Shown: positions 1-7,411, counted from the first letter of the stretch. The stretch is 21,454 nt of DNA from Fibrobacter sp. (GCA_017550445.1 JAFZOV010000041.1:1-21454); one strand, 5' to 3'. Numbers and translations are program-made. Notes: generated by a model from the letters alone, not told the origin.

Positions 1-1
1 C

Positions 2-304
2 CCGTTCAAGAAGATGGTGCGCCTCGCCCTCGACGGCATTACCGGATTCAGCTCCGCGCCGCTCAAGCTCAGCTTTTATGCGGGAATGTTCGCAACAATC
101 GTCGGCCTAGGCGTATTCATCTGGTCCATTCTCGAAAAGTTTCTGAGCCCCGCCACGACCGTTCCCGGCTGGGCATCGCTCATGACCGCCATCGTATTCT
201 TCGGTGGAGTGCAGCTCATGTGCATCGGTATTATGGGCGAATACATTGGCCGTATTTACGACGAAGTCAAACAGCGTCCGCTCTACATCGAAGACAAAAA
301 ATGA
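2..304 (+). CDS. Glycosyltransferase family 2 (GtrB/DPM1-like), C-terminal fragment
   Basis: This is the last 100 codons of a gene that begins before the window; the frame is open to base 2 and stops with TGA at 302-304. Two hydrophobic stretches are visible, around residues 21-42 and 56-78, separated by a short polar loop. They are followed by G-E-Y-I-G-R-I-Y-D-E-V-K-x-R-P, the usual ending of polyprenyl-phosphate glycosyltransferases with two C-terminal membrane helices. Known members transfer a sugar from a nucleotide donor to undecaprenyl or dolichyl phosphate at the inner membrane, for cell-surface polysaccharide or lipid modification. The catalytic GT-A domain is outside the window, so the sugar and lipid cannot be inferred. 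A repeat-rich spacer separates it from gmk. Confidence 0.85.
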   Translation, partial: PFKKMVRLALDGITGFSSAPLKLSFYAGMFATIVGLGVFIWSILEKFLSPATTVPGWASLMTAIVFFGGVQLMCIGIMGEYIGRIYDEVKQRPLYIEDKK

Positions 305-327
305 TGTGGAATGTGTGATGTGGAATG
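304..327. repeat. 14-bp unit repeat (ATGTGGAATGTGTG), intergenic copy 1
   Basis: Directly after the glycosyltransferase stop, ATGTGGAATGTGTG is followed by a second, partial unit ATGTGGAATG. The same unit occurs at 15975-15988 and as four tandem copies at 20563-20618. All copies lie at or beyond gene ends. Confidence 0.7.
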
Positions 328-337
328 AAAAAAAAAC

Positions 338-424
338 GTCATTGCGAGGGGCATAGCCCCGATATACGATACTTAGCAACTTGTTGCTTTAGTAGAGTTA
401 GGTTCGAAGGAGCAGCAATCCATA
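338..424. repeat. Palindromic composite repeat upstream of gmk
   Basis: The element begins GTCATTGCGAG (338-348) and ends GCAATCCATAG (415-425); ATTGC (341-345) and GCAAT (415-419) form an outer stem. Inside are hairpin GGGGC-ATA-GCCCC (348-360) and AGCAAC-TT-GTTGCT (375-388). The 19 bases at 371-389 reappear, reverse-complemented, inside the maltokinase-like gene at 16755-16773. The same termini flank in-frame elements in priA (5631-5667) and the maltokinase-like gene (17031-17068). It occupies the gmk leader and ends about ten bases before the gmk start. Confidence 0.7.
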
Positions 425-435
425 GTAGGATTTTT

Positions 436-993
436 ATGAAGAACAAACTATTCGTCATGAGTGCCGCTAGCGGCGCAGGCAAGACCACCCTCAAGGATTT
501 GGTCATCAAGGATTTTCCAGACATCAAGTATTCTATCTCCGCCACGACGCGCAAGCCGCGTGAAGGTGAAGTTGACGGAGTCCATTACTTCTTCAAGACC
601 AAAGAAGAATTCGAAAAGCTCATCAAGGAAGATGGCCTGATCGAATGGAACGAAGTCCACGGCAATTATTACGGCACGCCCAAGAGCTTTGTCGAGAAGA
701 CGCTTGCCGAAGGCAACCGCGTAATTTTCGACCTCGACGTTTTTGGCAAGGTGAATTTTGACAAGGTCTACCCCGATGCCACAGGCATTCTGATTTTGCC
801 GCCGAGCGAAGAAGAACTCGAAAAGCGCCTGCGCGGTCGCGGTACCGACAGCGAAGAAGTGATTCAGCTCCGCCTTGCAAACGCTAAGAAAGAAATGGAA
901 TTTGCAAAGACCAAGGGCAAGTACGAATACGTCATCATCAACGACGACTTGCAGCGCGCCGCCGACGAGCTCCGCGCTATCCTGAAAAAATAA
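436..993 (+). CDS. gmk: Guanylate kinase
   Basis: The enzyme phosphorylates GMP (and dGMP) with ATP to give GDP, a cytoplasmic step of purine nucleotide synthesis. The 185-residue product has the family's usual length. The P-loop S-G-A-G-K-T-T is at residues 12-18. The GMP-binding segment S-x-S-A-T-T-R-x-P-R-x-G-E-V-D-G-x-x-Y-F-F and the lid motif L-R-G-R-G-T-D-S-E-E-V follow. The start at 436 is chosen because AGGA lies five bases upstream and homology begins at the following residues; an in-frame ATG at 325 would add 37 residues encoded by the palindromic repeat. One oddity is F-D-L-D-V-F-G-K where most guanylate kinases have I-D-V-Q-G-A. The gene converges on sua5. Confidence 0.96.
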   Translation: MKNKLFVMSAASGAGKTTLKDLVIKDFPDIKYSISATTRKPREGEVDGVHYFFKTKEEFEKLIKEDGLIEWNEVHGNYYGTPKSFVEKTLAEGNRVIFDLDVFGKVNFDKVYPDATGILILPPSEEELEKRLRGRGTDSEEVIQLRLANAKKEMEFAKTKGKYEYVIINDDLQRAADELRAILKK

Positions 994-994
994 T

Positions 995-1060
995 TCAGAG
1001 TTCAGATTTCAGAATTCAGAGTTGATATAATTCCGAAATCAGAATTCCGAATTCTGAACT
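995..1060. repeat. AT-rich TTCAGA-type inverted repeats between convergent gmk and sua5
   Basis: The 65-base gap between the two stops is built from TTCAGA/GAATTC words. The left part (GTTCAGATTTCAGAATTC, about 1004-1021) is an imperfect inverted copy of the right part (GAATTCCGAATTCTGAAC, about 1041-1058). The word TTCAGATTTCAGA recurs at about 2042-2054, beyond the other end of sua5. The palindrome might act as a weak bidirectional terminator, but it lacks a GC-rich stem and a clean T-tract. Confidence 0.5.
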
Positions 1061-2021
1061 ACAATGCCTTGATACTGGCTCTTTTAAGCCTATCATTCAG
1101 CGCCATCCCGACGCCGACATTCGGAATCGGGTCGACTAGAATCAAATCGTACTTGGGGTCATCCAAGTCGTGCATGTAGGCGTACAGCTTTGCTGTCGCC
1201 TCTAGCATATTGCCGCTTTCAGACAGATTTAGCGTCGCAGGAATCACGCCGGGGCGATTGCCGAAGGCAATCCGCACGCAGTGTTCCGGAAGCGTAAAAC
1301 CAGCGGGAATTTCACCGTAAAGAAGCGGAACCTGCGGGCGGTAGTGCGTATCGCACTGCCCCGGCGCGGCCATCGCTTGCCCCGGCTTCGAAGTCGATTC
1401 CTTAATTTTCACATCACCGATGACTTTAGCAATCATCTCTGGCGTCACGGCGCCCGGCCGGAGTACCGTCGGCTCGCCCACCAACGATACAATCGTACTT
1501 TCAACGCCCACGTCGCAGGGGCCGCCATCTACAATGCCAGCGAGGCCGCGGTCAGCAAGCTGTGCCGCCACATGTTCAGCCGTTGTCGGGCTCACATGTT
1601 TGAACAAATTCGCACTCGGAGCCGCCAGAGGCACGCCTGCCTTCCAGATAATCTCTTGCGCTACCGGATGCGAGGGAAATCTCACCGCTACCGACGGGAG
1701 CCCGCTGGTACACAAATCGGGAATGCAGTCTTTCTTGGGCAAAATCATCGTCATCGGACCCGGCCAATAAGCTTTCGCCAAGGCATAAGCCGCGTCCGGA
1801 ATATTCTCCGCGACATCGGCCAACTGAGCGATTTCGCAAATATGCACAATCAGCGGATCAAAAGTCGGACGTTCCTTAATCGCAAAAATCTGAGCCAAGG
1901 CCGACGGCAAATAAGCATTGCCCGCAAGGCCATAAACAGTTTCGGTAGGAATCGCGACCACCTGCCCATCATGAAGCAGGCGCGCAGCATCGTCAATACT
2001 TGTCCAAGGAGGAAATTGCAT
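1059..2021 (-). CDS. sua5: L-threonylcarbamoyladenylate synthase, Sua5 type
   Basis: This enzyme makes threonylcarbamoyl-AMP from threonine, bicarbonate and ATP, the first step of the t6A37 modification of ANN-decoding tRNAs. The 320-residue protein has the two-domain Sua5 layout. The YrdC domain covers about residues 8-200, with P-T-E-T-V-Y-G-L at 25-32, K-E-R-P at 49-52, A-P-S-A-N at 134-138 and G-V-E-S-T-I-V at 172-178. The linker A-P-G-Q-x-x-T-H-Y-R-P at 219-229 is the counterpart of the usual S-P-G-M-x-x-x-H-Y-A-P. A C-terminal Sua5 domain ends at residue 320. The ATG at 2021 is preferred over an in-frame TTG at 2027; neither has a clear ribosome binding site. The single-domain TsaC form is excluded by length. 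Confidence 0.93.
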   Translation of the reverse strand: MQFPPWTSIDDAARLLHDGQVVAIPTETVYGLAGNAYLPSALAQIFAIKERPTFDPLIVHICEIAQLADVAENIPDAAYALAKAYWPGPMTMILPKKDCIPDLCTSGLPSVAVRFPSHPVAQEIIWKAGVPLAAPSANLFKHVSPTTAEHVAAQLADRGLAGIVDGGPCDVGVESTIVSLVGEPTVLRPGAVTPEMIAKVIGDVKIKESTSKPGQAMAAPGQCDTHYRPQVPLLYGEIPAGFTLPEHCVRIAFGNRPGVIPATLNLSESGNMLEATAKLYAYMHDLDDPKYDLILVDPIPNVGVGMALNDRLKRASIKAL

Positions 2022-2093
2022 TTTCAATTCAGAATTAAGAATTCAGATTTCAGAGCTAAAAATAAAAAAAAATCCAAGCGCAGTTCACATTAT

Positions 2094-2126
2094 AAAAAAG
2101 GACAGCTTACCGCCATCCTCTTTTTT
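2094..2126 (-). terminator. Rho-independent terminator after the DUF349 gene
   Basis: Read on the minus strand, GGAUGGC (from 2118 to 2112), loop GGUAA and GCUGUCC (2106 to 2100) form a fully paired 7-bp stem including two G-U pairs. Six U residues follow (2099-2094), and an A-tract precedes it at 2126-2121. It lies 16 bases past the DUF349 stop codon, where a terminator for that gene is expected. Confidence 0.75.
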
Positions 2127-2141
2127 CAAATTCCAAACTAT

Positions 2142-5033
2142 TTATGCTTCTACCGGAGCAGCGGCAGCCGGAGCTTCTTCCTTGTCCTTGCGGCCAAAGG
2201 CGAACACCTTGTCGCAAGCGGTGTTAAAGCGCTGCCATGTCTTTTCGGAATGTTCACGAGGCACAGCACCCACTTCCTTCCACAAACGACGCAGGTGCTT
2301 CACCTTGTTCATCGACGCACCTACAGTCTGTTCGTTCAAGTCGGTCAGCAAGTCTTCGGCCTGTTCGCAGAGCAACAGCTTCTTCTGCAAGTTGTTCTGA
2401 CGAGCCTGTTCCTGAATATCAAGCTGGTCGCGACGGCGAGTAAAGAAGTCATCGCAAGCTTCACGGAACTTCTTGTAAAGGTCCATATCCTCAATACCGC
2501 AGAATCCAAGTTCGCGCCATTCCTTCTGGAGTTCACGAACGGCGTCTGCAAGCTGGTTAGAGCCAGCGCTTTCGGCAAACTGGCGAACCTTTTCAATCAT
2601 GGCGTTCTTCTTTTCCTTGATTGCGCCAAGACCTTCTGCCAAGGTGGAATCGGCATGAGCCAGACGTTCCAAGATCTTGTTGTACACAGTATTGTAACGG
2701 TTGCTGATAGCTTCGATAGATTCCTTCGGAACCATGCCGGCAGCCTTCCATTCAGCTTCCGTAGCCTTCAGTTCATCAAGAGAACCCTGGCCTGCAGCTT
2801 CCATTGCTTCCAACTTTTCGCAAATGGCGGTCTTCGCTTCCAGATTCTTCTGCTTCGAGGCGTCCATTTCTTCAAAGTGGGCACGCTTCTTTTCAAAGAA
2901 GCTATCGCATGCGGTGCGGAAACGGTTCCAAATTTCGTCAGACTTGCTCTTGGGCACAGGGCCCACGGCCTTCCAAGATTCCTGGAGTTGTTTTAATTTG
3001 TTCGAAGTCGCATTCCAATCGTTGGATTCCTTGAGGGCTTCGGCTTCCATGCAAAGGGCAACTTTCTTTTCGTAGTTGGCTTCGCGGTTTTCGTCTTCGG
3101 CCTTCAGGTTTTCCTTATGCTGAGCATAGTAAGCGGCCGTTGCAGCCTTGAAACGTTCCGTCAGGGCAGCCACGTTTTCCTTGGGAACCATGCCAATGGA
3201 CTTCCACTGTTCCTGGATTTCCTGCATGGCCTTGTACTTGTCCTTCCAGAACATTTCCGTGTTCTTGACAAGTTCTTCGATCTTTGCGCAAAGAGCTTCC
3301 TTGTCGGCCAAGTTCTTCTGACGTTCCGCAGTCATCTCTTCGATAAAGGCGGCGCAGTTATCCTTGATCTTTTCGTAGTTGCTCTGGAAATGGTCACGGT
3401 ATTCCTGCAACTTGGCTGCAGAGATAGGTCCGATTTCTTTCCAGCGGTTCGTAATATCCTTGAGCTTGGCAAGAACAGCCTGGCTACCGGGTTCCTTGGT
3501 GAGTTCATCCATTTCAAGGAGCAGGTCGTCGCGGTCCTTTTCGTTATGCCAGTTTTCCCACTGCTGCATTTCCTGGAAACGAGATGTTGCAGCCTTGTAT
3601 TCCTGCCACAAGTCGTGATACTTGAACTTGTTTTCACCCACGATTTCTTTCCACTGCTGGTAGAATTCGCGAACCTTCTTGTTCAATTCACGGAAGTCTT
3701 CATTTTCGTCAAGGGCCTTTACCTTTTCAATAATGGCCTTGAGCTTTGCAGAATTTTCTTCGATGCGCTTCTGGGAATCTTCTTCGTAAGCGGTAATCTT
3801 AATCGAAAGAGTATTGCGGAGCGCATTGTAGCTCTGCAGCATCGGGTCTTCGCCTTCGAGCAGCGGGAGCTTTTCCCATTCGCGGACAATGGCATGCAAA
3901 TGCTTCTTGGTCATGTCGTTAGCGTCAGAATCCGCAAGGGCCTTAAGGCGTTCCAGCAGTTCCGGTCGCACCGATTCATCAGTCGCTTCGGGCACATCCA
4001 CCACCACTTCCTTCACCTTGCGCAAGTCCTGCACCTTGAAGGAGGCATTATTGTAACGCTTAGTCCAGGCAGCATCCATCAAGGACTTGCCTTCGGCACA
4101 TTCAGCAAGAATGGCATCCACACGTTCAGCATTATCAGCCACCTTGTTTTCAGAAATCAAAGTTTCAAGTTCTTCGAGAGCAGCCGTGAGAGAAGCAATC
4201 TTTGCCTGCTTTTCGGCTTCGGCCTTTTCGGCAGCGATGCGTGCGGCATCGGCTTCGTCGCAGAACTTCTTGAAGCTTGCATAAACTTCGTCGATGGTCG
4301 CCTGCTTGTCGCCCATGCCAAGTTTCTTTGCTTCTTCCATCAGAGATTCAAACTGGGACTTGACAGACAGGGGGTCCTTCTGTGCTGCCAAGAAATGAGC
4401 CTGCTGTACAAGAGCATCGCGCTTGCTCGCCAAGAGTTCGGCCGCCTTTTTACCGTTGTCTTCAGCGTCTTTCCTTGCGCGGATTCTTTCACTTGCAGCC
4501 TTGCGAACTTCGGGCTGTCTGGAGTTCTTTGCAATATCCTGGAGCAAGGAATCAGAGGTCACCTTGCGTGCAGCCGTCATTGCGATATCCTCGTCCAAGT
4601 CGCGGTTAGCGGCAAGGGCAAGAATCGACTGCTTGGTACAAATCTTCACGAGTTCGGCACGAACGAGACCCGAGGTATTGACACCCTTAAGCAGGTCTTC
4701 GGCATAATGCGTATCCTTAACATCTTGCAGATAAGCTAGATCCTCGGCACTCGGTTGGGCCTCATTTTTAAGCTTCTTGACCACTTCTTCCAAATAGCGA
4801 GTCTTTGCCGCACGCTTCACATCTTCATCGGAATCGTTCTCCGAAATCTTCTTCAATGAAGCAATAATCGTCAACTTCTTAACGGCAGCCATCCTTACAG
4901 AGGCATCGGTATCGGACTCGGCAATGCGTTCCAGGACATCCTGGTTGTCCGCGCCCAATTCAGCGATCGCTTCCAGTCGCTTTTCGGGGTTGGAATTTTG
5001 CCACTTCGGTTTAAAGGCGTCAAATAAGCTCAT
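2142..5033 (-). CDS. Large DUF349 repeat protein with HEAT-like N-terminus
   Basis: The predicted product is a soluble, highly charged, almost wholly helical protein of 963 residues, without signal peptide or membrane segment. Residues 14-190 look like short HEAT-type helical repeats. From about residue 380 there is a tandem array of roughly 77-residue units, each marked by a Trp in a W-K/R-x-(hydrophobic)-G context: W461, W531, W610, W687, W762, W839 and W918, with W386 as a degenerate first unit. Each unit continues into a helix ending in A-C-D-x-F-F or similar, as in DUF349 (PF03993). The molecular role of DUF349 proteins is not established to my knowledge. The tail is Ala/Pro-rich. The start at 5033 has GGAG six bases upstream; the open frame extends ten codons further without a better site. 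The gene has its own terminator and appears monocistronic. Confidence 0.85.
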   Translation of the reverse strand: MSLFDAFKPKWQNSNPEKRLEAIAELGADNQDVLERIAESDTDASVRMAAVKKLTIIASLKKISENDSDEDVKRAAKTRYLEEVVKKLKNEAQPSAEDLAYLQDVKDTHYAEDLLKGVNTSGLVRAELVKICTKQSILALAANRDLDEDIAMTAARKVTSDSLLQDIAKNSRQPEVRKAASERIRARKDAEDNGKKAAELLASKRDALVQQAHFLAAQKDPLSVKSQFESLMEEAKKLGMGDKQATIDEVYASFKKFCDEADAARIAAEKAEAEKQAKIASLTAALEELETLISENKVADNAERVDAILAECAEGKSLMDAAWTKRYNNASFKVQDLRKVKEVVVDVPEATDESVRPELLERLKALADSDANDMTKKHLHAIVREWEKLPLLEGEDPMLQSYNALRNTLSIKITAYEEDSQKRIEENSAKLKAIIEKVKALDENEDFRELNKKVREFYQQWKEIVGENKFKYHDLWQEYKAATSRFQEMQQWENWHNEKDRDDLLLEMDELTKEPGSQAVLAKLKDITNRWKEIGPISAAKLQEYRDHFQSNYEKIKDNCAAFIEEMTAERQKNLADKEALCAKIEELVKNTEMFWKDKYKAMQEIQEQWKSIGMVPKENVAALTERFKAATAAYYAQHKENLKAEDENREANYEKKVALCMEAEALKESNDWNATSNKLKQLQESWKAVGPVPKSKSDEIWNRFRTACDSFFEKKRAHFEEMDASKQKNLEAKTAICEKLEAMEAAGQGSLDELKATEAEWKAAGMVPKESIEAISNRYNTVYNKILERLAHADSTLAEGLGAIKEKKNAMIEKVRQFAESAGSNQLADAVRELQKEWRELGFCGIEDMDLYKKFREACDDFFTRRRDQLDIQEQARQNNLQKKLLLCEQAEDLLTDLNEQTVGASMNKVKHLRRLWKEVGAVPREHSEKTWQRFNTACDKVFAFGRKDKEEAPAAAAPVEA

Positions 5034-5076
5034 AGAGATCTCCAATAGTATGGCAAGTCCCAAAGGGGATTTGCAT

Positions 5077-5106
5077 ACTATAATCTAACAAAAAAAGTTT
5101 TTTGAA
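5077..5106 (-). promoter_or_regulatory. Possible promoter of the DUF349 gene
   Basis: On the minus strand TTCAAA (5106-5101) and TATAGT (5082-5077) are 18 bases apart, within an AT-rich divergent intergenic region and about 45 bases before the chosen start. The leader then carries a small hairpin, UCCC-CUUU-GGGA (about 5068-5057), before the GGAG site. Identified by eye only. Confidence 0.4.
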
Positions 5107-5116
5107 ACAAAAAAGA

Positions 5117-5146
5117 TTGCAAAATAGGCGCTTTTTGCGGTATTAA
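5117..5146 (+). promoter_or_regulatory. Possible promoter of priA, giving a near-leaderless transcript
   Basis: TTGCAA (5117-5122) and TATTAA (5141-5146) are 18 bases apart. Transcription starting about seven bases later would leave fewer than ten bases before the GTG start at 5161, which agrees with the absence of any ribosome binding site there. This is inference from spacing only. Confidence 0.3.
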
Positions 5147-5160
5147 CTATCTTTTAGCCC

Positions 5161-7326
5161 GTGACAAAACGAATCCCAAAACTTATCGCGCCCGAAGAGG
5201 TTCACCAAAAGCTCAAATCCGCCTCGCTGACGGATTTTTGCGAGGTATACATTCCCATGGCGCCCGACGTATATACCTACGGAGTGCCCGCCGGAGTAAG
5301 CCTCAAGCGCGGAGACGTTGTCTGGGTTCAGTTTGCCACCCGTAAAAAGCCGGCGCTCGCCGTGGTCTCCAAAGTCCACCAGGAACGCCCTAAATTTGAC
5401 GTGCGCCCCGCATACCCGCACCAGTCGGGCTACCGCTTTAGCGAACGCTACATGGAAACGCTCGAATGGACGGCGCGGTATTACATTAGCACACCAATGA
5501 AGGCGCTGTTCGTCTTCTGGCCCGCCGACTTCGAGAAGTACCTAGCCGCATACACGTCATTGCGCAAAGCGCATGACTGCATCGGTTATCCAATGCGTGA
5601 GCAAGCTCCCGCGCAGTATAACCTCGCAACGTCATTGCGAGAAGCCGAAGGCGACGAAGCAATCCATGTTCGTTGTACAAAGGGGGAAGCCTCCCCCTCG
5701 CTTAAGCCCCAAGGGTCTACGTCCCCGAATGCGCCGGCATTAACTTCAGAACAAACTAACGCATTCAATACGCTCAGCGAAGAACTAGACAAAGACGGAT
5801 TCCGCGGCGTACTGCTTCATGGCGTTACAGGCTCGGGCAAAACACGCGTTTACCAGGAGCTCGCCCGCGAGGCCTTGAAGCGCCACAAGAAGGTTTTGAT
5901 TCTCGTACCTGAAATCGGACTCACACCGCAAACACTCAAGCGCTTCGAAGATTTTCTGCAAGTCCCGATTGTGGTTTTGCATTCCGCGCTTTCGGCTCCT
6001 AAAAAACGCGAAGGCTACGTCTCGATTTTAAAGGGCGACACGCAAGTCGTTCTCGGCACCCGCAGCGCGATTCTTGCTCCGTTCGATTTCGACTTGGTGA
6101 TTCTCGACGAAGAACACGACACATCGTTCAAGCAGCAAGACCCGGCGCCGCGTTACCACACCCGCGAAATGGCTTTTCATTTGGCGTACAAGTACGGCGC
6201 CCTCGTGGTGCTCGGCAGCGCAACGCCAAGCCTCGAAACATTCAACAACGCGAAGGCGAATAATTTAAAGACGGTCACGCTCAAGGAACGCGCCACCCAG
6301 GCGCCGCTCCCGAAAGTAGACATCGTCGACATGAGCAAGATGCGCCAGCAAAAGGGAATCTTGCTTTCGCCCACACTGCGCGAGGCGCTCACCGATTGCA
6401 TCGAGCGTGGCGATCAGGCGATTATCCTCATGAATCGCCGTGGTTTCTCGAAGATGCGCGTGTGTACCGAATGCGGCGAAACACTTTACTGCAAGCACTG
6501 TCACATTCCGCTGGTGTACCACAAGCAATACCGCTCTCTCATGTGCCACTACTGCGCCGCCCTTTACCCGGTGAATACACCGTGTAGCGCCTGCGGCGCC
6601 GAAACTTACGAGTTTGTGGGCGGCGCCATCGAGATGTTGGAAGAAGAAATCAACGAGTGGATTCCAAATGCGAAAGTCATCCGCATGGACCGCGACACCA
6701 CCCAGAATGTAGGCGCCAGCGAAAAGATTCTGGACGCCTTCCGCAACCGCGAATATAATGTTTTGATCGGAACACAGATGGTCGCCAAGGGCCACGACTT
6801 TCCGGGCGTGCAATTAGTCGGGGTCGTTGGCGCCGATAGCGGTCTCGGCATTCCCGACTTCCGCTCTACCGAAAGACTGTTCCAGCTCCTGAGTCAGACT
6901 GCAGGGCGCGCGGGTCGTGCCGGTGGCGAAGGGCAAGTGCTGATCCAGACTCTCAAACCCAGCGAACCCATTATGCAGTTTGCCGTGAGCCACGACTACA
7001 TTGGATTTGCCAATAAGGAAATGGAAGACCGGCGCGCCGCCTTCTACCCGCCTTTCTGCAAGCTCGTCGAAATCAGCTGCGGCAGCCGCGACGAAGATTT
7101 GTTGCGCCATACCATGGAACGCCTGGAATCGCTCCTCCGCGCCGACAAGAAGCTCATGGTACTCGGCCCCGTCGATGCATTTGTCCCCGTGGTCCAAAAC
7201 ACCCACTGGGCCAAGCTCTACATCAAGACCCAGGACCTAGCGCCTGTACGCAAAATACTCTCCCCCATCATCAACGGCGCCAAGCCCTGGGTGCAGAACG
7301 TAGAAATCAAAGTGGAAATTGAATAG
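5161..7326 (+). CDS. priA: Primosomal replication-restart helicase PriA
   Basis: PriA recognises abandoned replication forks and, as a 3'-5' helicase, helps reload the replicative helicase. Of 721 residues, about 24-128 form the N-terminal DNA-binding domain (F-x-x-R-K-K-P at 58-64). The helicase core follows with Walker A G-V-T-G-S-G-K-T (221-228), D-E-E-H-D (316-320), G-S-A-T-P-S, and the late motif Q-T-A-G-R-A-G-R. Eight cysteines in four C-x-x-C pairs (435/438, 444/447, 462/465, 475/478) bind two zinc ions in known PriA proteins. Residues 132-180, where a winged-helix domain normally lies, are encoded by consecutive palindromic DNA elements. GTG 5161 is the first start after an in-frame TAG at 5155; no ribosome binding site is visible, so the N-terminus is uncertain. 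Confidence 0.95.
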   Translation: MTKRIPKLIAPEEVHQKLKSASLTDFCEVYIPMAPDVYTYGVPAGVSLKRGDVVWVQFATRKKPALAVVSKVHQERPKFDVRPAYPHQSGYRFSERYMETLEWTARYYISTPMKALFVFWPADFEKYLAAYTSLRKAHDCIGYPMREQAPAQYNLATSLREAEGDEAIHVRCTKGEASPSLKPQGSTSPNAPALTSEQTNAFNTLSEELDKDGFRGVLLHGVTGSGKTRVYQELAREALKRHKKVLILVPEIGLTPQTLKRFEDFLQVPIVVLHSALSAPKKREGYVSILKGDTQVVLGTRSAILAPFDFDLVILDEEHDTSFKQQDPAPRYHTREMAFHLAYKYGALVVLGSATPSLETFNNAKANNLKTVTLKERATQAPLPKVDIVDMSKMRQQKGILLSPTLREALTDCIERGDQAIILMNRRGFSKMRVCTECGETLYCKHCHIPLVYHKQYRSLMCHYCAALYPVNTPCSACGAETYEFVGGAIEMLEEEINEWIPNAKVIRMDRDTTQNVGASEKILDAFRNREYNVLIGTQMVAKGHDFPGVQLVGVVGADSGLGIPDFRSTERLFQLLSQTAGRAGRAGGEGQVLIQTLKPSEPIMQFAVSHDYIGFANKEMEDRRAAFYPPFCKLVEISCGSRDEDLLRHTMERLESLLRADKKLMVLGPVDAFVPVVQNTHWAKLYIKTQDLAPVRKILSPIINGAKPWVQNVEIKVEIE
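5556..5577. repeat. In-frame palindrome 1 inside priA
   Basis: GTCATTGCGC, loop AAA, GCGCATGAC forms a nine-pair hairpin with one bulged T. It begins with the same GTCATTGCG as the 5631 element and is read in the same frame (both encode T-S-L-R), so it may be a diverged copy. It lies at PriA residues 132-139. Confidence 0.55.
5584..5623. repeat. In-frame palindrome 2 inside priA
   Basis: Nested arms pair GGTTAT (5584-5589) with ATAACC (5618-5623), TGCG (5594-5597) with CGCA (5612-5615), and GAGC (5599-5602) with GCTC (5605-5608). Small internal loops separate the stems. It encodes PriA residues of about 142-155. Confidence 0.5.
5631..5667. repeat. In-frame GTCATTGCGAG...GCAATCCAT element inside priA
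   Basis: The element has the full termini GTCATTGCGAG and GCAATCCAT, with outer stem ATTGC/GCAAT and a small inner GCC-GAA-GGC stem. It is in frame and encodes T-S-L-R-E-A-E-G-D-E-A-I-H (PriA 157-169). Its termini match the elements at 338-424 and, inverted, at 17031-17068. Confidence 0.7.
5681..5698. repeat. In-frame perfect hairpin inside priA
   Basis: AGGGGGA (5681-5687), loop AGCC, TCCCCCT (5692-5698) is a perfect 7-bp stem located 14 bases past the 5631 element. It is in frame, with no stop, and encodes K-G-E-A-S-P-S (PriA 174-180). Confidence 0.65.
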
Positions 7327-7328
7327 CT

Positions 7329-7368
7329 GTACAGGCCAAATCAACAAAAGCATTTGTTTAGCCTGTAC
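7329..7368. repeat. Inverted repeat GTACAGGC/GCCTGTAC after priA
   Basis: Arms GTACAGGC (7329-7336) and GCCTGTAC (7361-7368) are perfect inverted copies around a 24-base AT-rich spacer, starting three bases after the priA stop. No T-tract follows, so a classical terminator is not clear. Confidence 0.6.
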
Positions 7369-7411
7369 CTTTACGAAAAACGCATCAAAAAAGAGCCCAA
7401 GAATATATTTC

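Noticed and set aside
325..435. N-terminal extension of guanylate kinase
   Set aside because: Those 37 codons are repeat DNA; the ribosome binding site and family homology support the start at 436.
1281..2996. Open frame of 571 codons on the plus strand
   Set aside because: It runs antisense across sua5 and the DUF349 gene, has no start signal or recognisable domain, and is explained by codon bias on the opposite strand.
3117..4739. Open frame of 540 codons on the plus strand
   Set aside because: Antisense to the DUF349 gene; its Phe/Leu-rich product mirrors the Lys/Glu-rich repeats of the real protein.
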